Source: an uncultured Pelagibacteraceae bacterium (GTDB lineage: Bacteria > Pseudomonadota > Alphaproteobacteria > Pelagibacterales > Pelagibacteraceae). From it: 54,858 nucleotides of DNA. Position 1 is the stretch's first letter; the number at the start of each line of letters is the position of its first letter. Below, piece after piece: positions 50,274-54,858 of the stretch. The position numbers were made by a program, and so were the translations under genes. The notes below the pieces were generated by a model that ran no database searches, was not told the DNA's origin, and worked only from the letters and a program-made list of their open reading frames with translations. Where the stretch lies: positions 1-54,858 of the forward strand of contig CACJSY010000003.1 in the NCBI GenBank assembly GCA_902596205.1, written 5' to 3'.

Positions 50274-50884
50274 TCTATGTTTGTTGTTCCAGCTGAAACA
50301 ATAAATTTAGATGCTTGCTCGAAAGATACATCCAAAAAGATCAGGTCTTTTTTAGGTACCATCAATAAAAAACCACTTGTAGGGTTGGGTGTGGTGGGTA
50401 CGAAAACGTTAATAATATCTTCATTAACTTTATTTTTAATTAAACCCTCATTTTCTTTTGTAGCAAAACCAACAGCCCATAAACCTTTCCTTGGATATTC
50501 TAGTAAAACTACACTTTTTTGTTTGTTATCCGATTTTGTCAAACTTTCAGTCATTTGTCCTATAGCGGAATAAATCGTTCTAAGAATAGGAATTTTCTTT
50601 AAAATATTATTAAATAATTCAAAAAATTTTTTTCCCAAAAAAGAAAGTGACAACCATCCGATAAATGTAATGATCAATAACGCAATTAATATTTCTACTC
50701 CTGGAATATTAAACGGTAAATAATTATTTGGATTTATTTCTTTTGGTATTACTTTTCCTGAAATTCTTATCAAAAAAAGAGTAAGATAAAGAGTTATTCC
50801 TATTGGAATAAGAACAACAATACCGGCTATAAAATTGTTTCTCAATTTTGCAAATACAGATTTTTTTATATTCGTTTTAGACAT
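50270..50884 (-). CDS. DUF502 family membrane protein
   Basis: 204 residues. Two N-terminal hydrophobic helices are followed by a soluble domain: NNFIAGIVVLIPIGITLYLT, then ILIALLIITFIGWLSLSFLGKK, IPILRTIYSAIGQMTESL, and NVFVPTTPNPTSGFLLMVPKKDL, the usual DUF502 pattern. The function is unknown in bacteria; plant homologues (COV1/LCV) are membrane proteins. It is convergent with recG. Confidence 0.9.
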   Translation of the reverse strand: MSKTNIKKSVFAKLRNNFIAGIVVLIPIGITLYLTLFLIRISGKVIPKEINPNNYLPFNIPGVEILIALLIITFIGWLSLSFLGKKFFELFNNILKKIPILRTIYSAIGQMTESLTKSDNKQKSVVLLEYPRKGLWAVGFATKENEGLIKNKVNEDIINVFVPTTPNPTSGFLLMVPKKDLIFLDVSFEQASKFIVSAGTTNID

Positions 50885-50975
50885 TTTATTAAGCGTAGCT
50901 AGAGTATATTATGAAAATTATAATCAAAATAAAAATTGCAATTAATAATTTATTATTTAAAATCATGACTCAAAA

Positions 50976-51809
50976 ATGTATAACATAAATAGAAGAAAAT
51001 TTCTCGGCTATTTTGGCTGTAGTTGTTGTTCGATAATATTACCGTCCTGCTCAACTGTTCCAATTACAGATAGAAAACAACTAAGCATTATTCCTGAAGC
51101 ACGTATAAATAAACAAGCTGCAGCAGCCTATGAGACTTTTAGAAGTAAAACAAAATTAATAACAAGTGGTTCACAGCTAAATGAAATAAGAGAAATCGGT
51201 AAAAGAATAGAATTTGCAGTTAGTGCATTTTTTGAAAATCAGGGAAAAGAAGATCCTACAAAAAATTTTGGATGGGATTACATACTCGTTGATAATGATA
51301 AAATTGTTAATGCCTGGTGTATGCCTGGTGGTAAAATTGCTGTTTATACTGGTCTGCTTAAAATTACAAAAAACACGCACGCTCTGTCAATTGTAATGGG
51401 ACATGAAATAGCACATGCAGTAGCAAGACATTCTGTTGAAAGAATGAGTCATGCAATGACTATCAATTTGGGAACAACTGTAGCAGATATTTTCTTAGGA
51501 GGGGCAATTAATAGAACAAGAAATACTGTTGGTCAAAATACTGGTTTGGATATCTTTCAATTGGGTATAATGAATCCTTTTGGACGAAAACAAGAAACTG
51601 AAGCTGACTATTTAGGTTTAATTTTTTCATCTTTATCTGGGTACGATATAAGAGAATCAACTAAACTTTGGGAAAGAATGGCCAAAAAAAATAAAGGGAA
51701 AGAACCACCAGTTTTTTTAAGTACACATCCAAGCAGTGAGAAAAGAATTGAAAATTTAAATAATTGGATCGATGAAGTTATTGTAAAATACCCACCAATT
51801 AAAACTTAA
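50976..51809 (+). CDS. M48-family metalloprotease, predicted lipoprotein with Tat-like signal
   Basis: 277 residues. The signal has a twin-arginine-like NRRKFLGYFGC and a lipobox-like LPSC near residue 25, so it may be exported folded and lipid-anchored. The zinc site is IVMGHEIAHAVARHSVERM (HExxH), with the third ligand in KQETEADYLGLIFSSLSGYD. THPSSEKRI near the C-terminus matches Oma1/BepA (YggG, LoiP)-type proteases. It likely degrades misfolded outer-membrane proteins. There are 91 bases between it and the divergent DUF502 gene. Confidence 0.9.
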   Translation: MYNINRRKFLGYFGCSCCSIILPSCSTVPITDRKQLSIIPEARINKQAAAAYETFRSKTKLITSGSQLNEIREIGKRIEFAVSAFFENQGKEDPTKNFGWDYILVDNDKIVNAWCMPGGKIAVYTGLLKITKNTHALSIVMGHEIAHAVARHSVERMSHAMTINLGTTVADIFLGGAINRTRNTVGQNTGLDIFQLGIMNPFGRKQETEADYLGLIFSSLSGYDIRESTKLWERMAKKNKGKEPPVFLSTHPSSEKRIENLNNWIDEVIVKYPPIKT

Positions 51810-51813
51810 ATAT

Positions 51814-51889
51814 TGGTGAGCCCTGATGGACTCGAACCATCGACACCCTCCTTAAAAGGGAGGTGCTCTACCAACTGAGCTAAGGGCCC
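51814..51889 (-). tRNA. tRNA-Lys (anticodon TTT)
   Basis: 76 bases with encoded CCA (complement of 51814-51816). On the minus strand the acceptor GGGCCCT pairs with AGGGCTC with one G-U pair; discriminator A. The anticodon stem CCTCC/GGAGG holds CTTTTAA, giving TTT. T arm ATGG-TTCGAGT-CCAT. It lies 4 bases after the M48 stop on the opposite strand. Confidence 0.97.
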
Positions 51890-51902
51890 TTAAAAATGTT
51901 CT

Positions 51903-51930
51903 TTTATATATTAATCAATTAAATTTCAAA
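51903..51930 (-). promoter_or_regulatory. Candidate promoter of tRNA-Lys
   Basis: On the minus strand TTGAAA (51925-51930) and TATAAA (51903-51908), 16-base spacer, lie in the 44-base gap between tgt and the tRNA. The -10 ends 13 bases before the tRNA 5' end. The region is nearly all A/T, so chance matches are likely. Confidence 0.4.
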
Positions 51931-51933
51931 TAA

Positions 51934-53049
51934 TTAATTAAACAAATTTATGTATTTTTTATAGAAAGATTTAAAGGTTTTATTTTTGATATTTTTTTGG
52001 ATTTCGCCCATAAATTGTTGGTAAAAATAAATATTATGTAAAGAAATGAGCATCGATGCCATCATTTCATTAGATTTAATTAAATGATTAAGATAGGCTT
52101 TTGAATACTTATTTAGGTCCCTAATGTCACAGTTTGCATCTAACGGAGTTTGATCTTTCTGATACTTTGAATTTTTCAGATTTATTTTTCCATTCCATGT
52201 AAAAGCCAAACCTGTTCTTCCTGATCTAGTAGGCATTACACAATCGAACATATCAATTCCCTCATTGACTGCACCAAGAATATCTGAGGGTGTGCCAACA
52301 CCCATCAAATACCTCGGTTTATTTTTAGGTAAATAATCTGTTGTCTCATTTAAAATTTGGAACATATCTGACTGTGTTTCTCCAACAGCTAAACCTCCCA
52401 TTGCATATCCATTAAAATCTATTTCAATTAATTTTTCCATACTCTCAATCCTCAAGTCCTTATGTAACCCTCCTTGAGCTATCCCAAACAAAGCTTTTGA
52501 CTTGTCGTTTCCAAATTCTATTTTGCTTCTTTTTGCCCAATTAGTAGATACATTGATTGCTCTTGATAAAATCTTTTTGTCTGAGGTAAGTTTTGGGCAC
52601 TCATCTAAAACCATAATTATATCAGAATTAATTGATTTTTGGACTTGTATACTTTTTTCCGGACTAAGTATTATTTTTTTTCCGTCTAAATGAGATTTAA
52701 AAATAGCTCCAATTTTTAAATCAATTCTGTTAAATTTTGATAGTGACATGATTTGATATCCACCCGAGTCTGTTAAAATTGGATTATTCCAATTCATAAA
52801 ATTATGTAGCCCGTTGAATTCATCTAAAACCTCGACTCCAGGTCTGAGCAACAAATGATAAGTGTTACCTAAAATAATTTGTGTTTTAGTTTTTAAAATA
52901 TCCTCTGTAAATATTCCTTTTACGGTTCCTTGTGTTCCAACCGGCATAAAAGCAGGAGTATCAATAACGCCTTTTGGTGTATAAATTTTTCCAAGCCTAG
53001 CCTTGTTGTCTTGAGTAATCAACTCAAAAGAAAATTCTTTAGGAGACAT
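51934..53049 (-). CDS. tgt: Queuine tRNA-ribosyltransferase (Tgt) with degraded zinc site
   Basis: 371 residues. It exchanges guanine 34 for preQ1 in GUN-anticodon tRNAs. Active-site features are intact: LTDSGGYQIMSLSKF with the first catalytic Asp, GIAQGG, GLAVGE, and FDCVMPTRSGRTGLAFTW with the nucleophile Asp. At the structural zinc site, however, E. coli-type C-x-C-x-x-C is replaced by NCDIRDLN: only the first cysteine and the later His (SLHNI) remain. The two lost positions are Ile (52123-52125) and Leu (52114-52116). It is followed by tRNA-Lys and preceded by the cyclophilin. Confidence 0.93.
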   Translation of the reverse strand: MSPKEFSFELITQDNKARLGKIYTPKGVIDTPAFMPVGTQGTVKGIFTEDILKTKTQIILGNTYHLLLRPGVEVLDEFNGLHNFMNWNNPILTDSGGYQIMSLSKFNRIDLKIGAIFKSHLDGKKIILSPEKSIQVQKSINSDIIMVLDECPKLTSDKKILSRAINVSTNWAKRSKIEFGNDKSKALFGIAQGGLHKDLRIESMEKLIEIDFNGYAMGGLAVGETQSDMFQILNETTDYLPKNKPRYLMGVGTPSDILGAVNEGIDMFDCVMPTRSGRTGLAFTWNGKINLKNSKYQKDQTPLDANCDIRDLNKYSKAYLNHLIKSNEMMASMLISLHNIYFYQQFMGEIQKNIKNKTFKSFYKKYINLFN

Positions 53050-53055
53050 TAAATA

Positions 53056-53613
53056 TTACTTAGATCTTATAGAAATTATTTTATCTGGATTAGAAACGGA
53101 TCCACTATTAGGCTCACCTTTTTTGATTTTATCTATAAATTCCATTCCTTTAACAACTTTCCCAAATGCTGAATATTGTCTGTCTAAATGTGGGGCAGAC
53201 TCAAAACAAATAAAAAATTGACTGTTAGCACTATTTGGATCTGCTGACCTAGCTGCTGAAAGTATTCCTCTTGTATGTGCAATATCTGTAAACTCTGCTT
53301 TTAAATTAGGCAAGTCAGAGCCACCTGTTCCTGCCAAAGATAAATTAAAGTCTGGGCTATTGGAATTTCCAAACTTAACATCTCCAGTTTGAGCCATAAA
53401 CCCATCAATAACCCTATGAAAAACTACACCATCATATTTTCCACTATCAGATAATTCTTTAAATCTTTTTACATGATTAGGTGCTTTGTCTGGGTACAAT
53501 TCAATTTCGACATCACCGTAAGATAATTTTAAGATCATAAAATTGTTTTGAGCAAGTATATTTGTATTTACTAACCCAAAAAATAATATAAATAAATAGA
53601 AAATTTTTTTCAT
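53056..53613 (-). CDS. Exported peptidyl-prolyl cis-trans isomerase, cyclophilin type
   Basis: 185 residues. A signal peptide (~1-20, ending LAQ) precedes a cyclophilin domain: YDGVVFHRVIDGFMAQTGD with catalytic Arg and Phe, AEFTDIAHTRGILSAARSADPNSANSQFFI and LDRQYSAFGKVVKGMEFIDKI. The segment between (SLAGTGGSDLPNL) is a small insertion found in alphaproteobacterial members. It catalyses prolyl isomerisation in the periplasm. It shares its first base with the coaD stop (TAATG), forming a coaD-ppi-tgt operon. Confidence 0.94.
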   Translation of the reverse strand: MKKIFYLFILFFGLVNTNILAQNNFMILKLSYGDVEIELYPDKAPNHVKRFKELSDSGKYDGVVFHRVIDGFMAQTGDVKFGNSNSPDFNLSLAGTGGSDLPNLKAEFTDIAHTRGILSAARSADPNSANSQFFICFESAPHLDRQYSAFGKVVKGMEFIDKIKKGEPNSGSVSNPDKIISIRSK

Positions 53614-54101
53614 TAATATTTAATTTTAAGCATCTTTACAGTTGATTTTGTTACGAATCTATCAATATTTCCTCCTAAACTGGCAATTTCTTTGACAAAT
53701 TTAGATGATATAATTTGATTTTCAACATCAGACATAAGAAACATTGTCTCAATATTTGAGTTTAATTTTTTATTCATACCAGCTAATTGAAACTCATATT
53801 CAAAATCTGATACGGCTCTCAAACCTCTAATAATTGTTCCAGCTTTATATTTTTTACAAAGACTAATAGTAAGATTATCAAAAGATATTACTTGAATTTT
53901 TTTCTTGTTAAGCCTTAAGTCTTTGAATAAAGAATTATTAATAATATCTAATCTTTCATTTATAGAAAAGTGGTAGTTTTTACTGACATTGTCAGTTGTT
54001 GCAACAATTAATCTATCAAATATATTAAGTGACTTTTTTATCACGTCTATATGTCCATATGTGATTGGGTCAAATGTGCCAGGATAAATAGCAGTTTTCA
54101 T
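53613..54101 (-). CDS. coaD: Phosphopantetheine adenylyltransferase
   Basis: 162 residues. It transfers AMP to 4'-phosphopantetheine, the next-to-last step of coenzyme A synthesis. PGTFDPITYGHIDVIKKSL contains the T-x-G-H nucleotidyltransferase motif, GTIIRGLRAVSDFEYEFQLAGMN follows, and ISSKFVKEIASLGGNI contains the ISSxxVR-type second motif, here with Phe-Val-Lys. It starts one base after the gyrA stop and is coupled to the cyclophilin gene. Confidence 0.95.
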   Translation of the reverse strand: MKTAIYPGTFDPITYGHIDVIKKSLNIFDRLIVATTDNVSKNYHFSINERLDIINNSLFKDLRLNKKKIQVISFDNLTISLCKKYKAGTIIRGLRAVSDFEYEFQLAGMNKKLNSNIETMFLMSDVENQIISSKFVKEIASLGGNIDRFVTKSTVKMLKIKY

Positions 54102-54102
54102 A

Positions 54103-54858
54103 TTATTGTATATTGTCTTCTATCTTTATCACAGAGACAACTTTTTCACTTCCAGATAATTTTTTTATTCTTACTCCTTGAGTATTACGGCCAGCAACTC
54201 TTATTTCTTTAACTGCACACCTCATGATACTTCCTTTATCAGTAGATAAAATTATTTCATCATTTTCACTTACCACTAGACTAGAGGAGATATTACCGTT
54301 TCTTGGAGAATTTATAATGCCAATAATACCCTTACCTCCTCTATTAGTTACCCTATAATCCAAATACGAGGAACGTTTACCAAAACCATTTTCTGAAACA
54401 GATAAAATAAATTTATCTACTCCTGATTTGATCTTTTTATCTTTGTTTATAATTTTAGTTTCAATTTTGCTATTATCTAAGATCGATAGAGAAATAACTT
54501 TATCTGTGTCTTTTAATTGAATGCCCTTTATTCCTTTTGAAGCTCTTCCTTTAAATAGTCTTAATTTTTTTGATTTAAATCTTATACATTTGCCAAATTG
54601 AGTGCTCAGTAAGATATCTTGATCATCTCTACAAATTTTTACACCTATTATTCGATCGTCTTGGTCCAATTTCATCGCAATTTTTCCACTATTATTTATA
54701 TTAACAAAATCTTCCAAAGTATTTTTTCTGATGTTTCCTTTAGCTGTAGCAAAAACGACCATTAAATTTTTCCATTCTGACTCGTCTTCTGGTAGCGGCA
54801 TAATTGAGCTTATAGAATGATGACTTTTGAGAGGCAAAATATTAAATATTGATTTTCC
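54103..54858 (-). CDS. gyrA: DNA gyrase subunit A, C-terminal part (partial)
   Basis: The frame is open to the window edge and encodes the last ~251 residues. It is the beta-pinwheel DNA-wrapping domain with repeated blades: LMVVFATAKGNIRKNTLEDF, ILLSTQFGKCIRFKSKKLRLFKGRASKGIKGIQL and IILSTDKGSIMRCAVKEIRVAGRNTQGVRI. The GyrA-box-like GRASKGIKGI segment is present. An in-frame TTG at 54837 is only an internal codon; the real start lies beyond the window. It is the first gene of the gyrA-coaD-ppi-tgt series. Confidence 0.96.
   Translation of the reverse strand, partial: GKSIFNILPLKSHHSISSIMPLPEDESEWKNLMVVFATAKGNIRKNTLEDFVNINNSGKIAMKLDQDDRIIGVKICRDDQDILLSTQFGKCIRFKSKKLRLFKGRASKGIKGIQLKDTDKVISLSILDNSKIETKIINKDKKIKSGVDKFILSVSENGFGKRSSYLDYRVTNRGGKGIIGIINSPRNGNISSSLVVSENDEIILSTDKGSIMRCAVKEIRVAGRNTQGVRIKKLSGSEKVVSVIKIEDNIQ

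Overview
The window looks like a chromosomal segment of a SAR11 (Pelagibacterales, Candidatus Pelagibacter-type) marine alphaproteobacterium. The base composition is very AT-rich. Neighbouring genes touch or overlap by a few bases almost everywhere (ATGA and TAATG junctions). The gene blocks are alphaproteobacterial: ribE-ribB-ribH-nusB, plsX-ihfA-merR-rpmG, an NDUFS4-like complex I subunit, a cytochrome bc1 chaperone and DUF502. I count 65 protein genes (ribD and gyrA cut by the window ends) and four tRNA genes (Glu-TTC, Pro-TGG, Ser-TGA, Lys-TTT). Taxonomy is inferred from composition and gene content only.

Layout. 1-15.8 kb is housekeeping, almost all on the plus strand: riboflavin synthesis and nusB, a K+-independent type proton pyrophosphatase, bamE, a bc1 chaperone with rpmF/plsX/ihfA/merR/rpmG, chorismate mutase, heme A synthase, rplM-rpsI, argC, hom, glpX and recJ, ending in tRNA-Glu, which recJ overlaps. 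15.8-28.4 kb is a catabolic region: a 2-hydroxyacid dehydrogenase, divergent IolE and IolG-like genes with a palindrome between them, a complete sugar ABC transporter (binding protein, terminator hairpin, permease, ATPase), a ROK-family kinase, a second Gfo/Idh oxidoreductase, IolD, an aldehyde dehydrogenase and an HpcH/HpaI-type aldolase. It resembles the upper half of inositol catabolism with a non-standard lower half; IolB, IolC, IolJ and IolA are not in the window.

28.4-35.4 kb looks accessory: a GIY-YIG protein, a two-domain glycosyltransferase, a GDP-mannose dehydratase, a GT9-like protein, two methyltransferases, and a tyrosine recombinase with an almost perfect 13-7-13 inverted repeat beside its start. 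A small membrane protein and a one-domain alkyltransferase follow. Next comes the only long non-coding stretch (35390-35801). It lies between converging genes and holds a perfect DnaA-box 9-mer, a spaced inverted repeat and AT-rich direct repeats. Gene polarity switches here: 37 of 44 genes to the left are plus, 19 of 25 to the right are minus.

35.8-54.9 kb is again housekeeping, mostly minus strand: an AEC transporter, an SbmA/BacA-like transporter, the complex I subunit, tRNA-Pro, nhaA with a NifU-like protein and glutathione peroxidase, then a cell-wall and replication cluster (MBL hydrolase, tatD, metG, holB, tmk, D,D-carboxypeptidase, RlpA/SPOR lipoprotein, lytic transglycosylase), tRNA-Ser, sdhE, recG, DUF502, an M48 protease, tRNA-Lys, tgt (missing two zinc cysteines), a cyclophilin, coaD and the 3' end of gyrA.

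The most interesting items are the variant inositol-like cassette and its palindromes, the recombinase-linked inverted repeat, the convergent non-coding region that may mark a replication landmark or an RNA gene, and the Tgt with a degraded zinc site.
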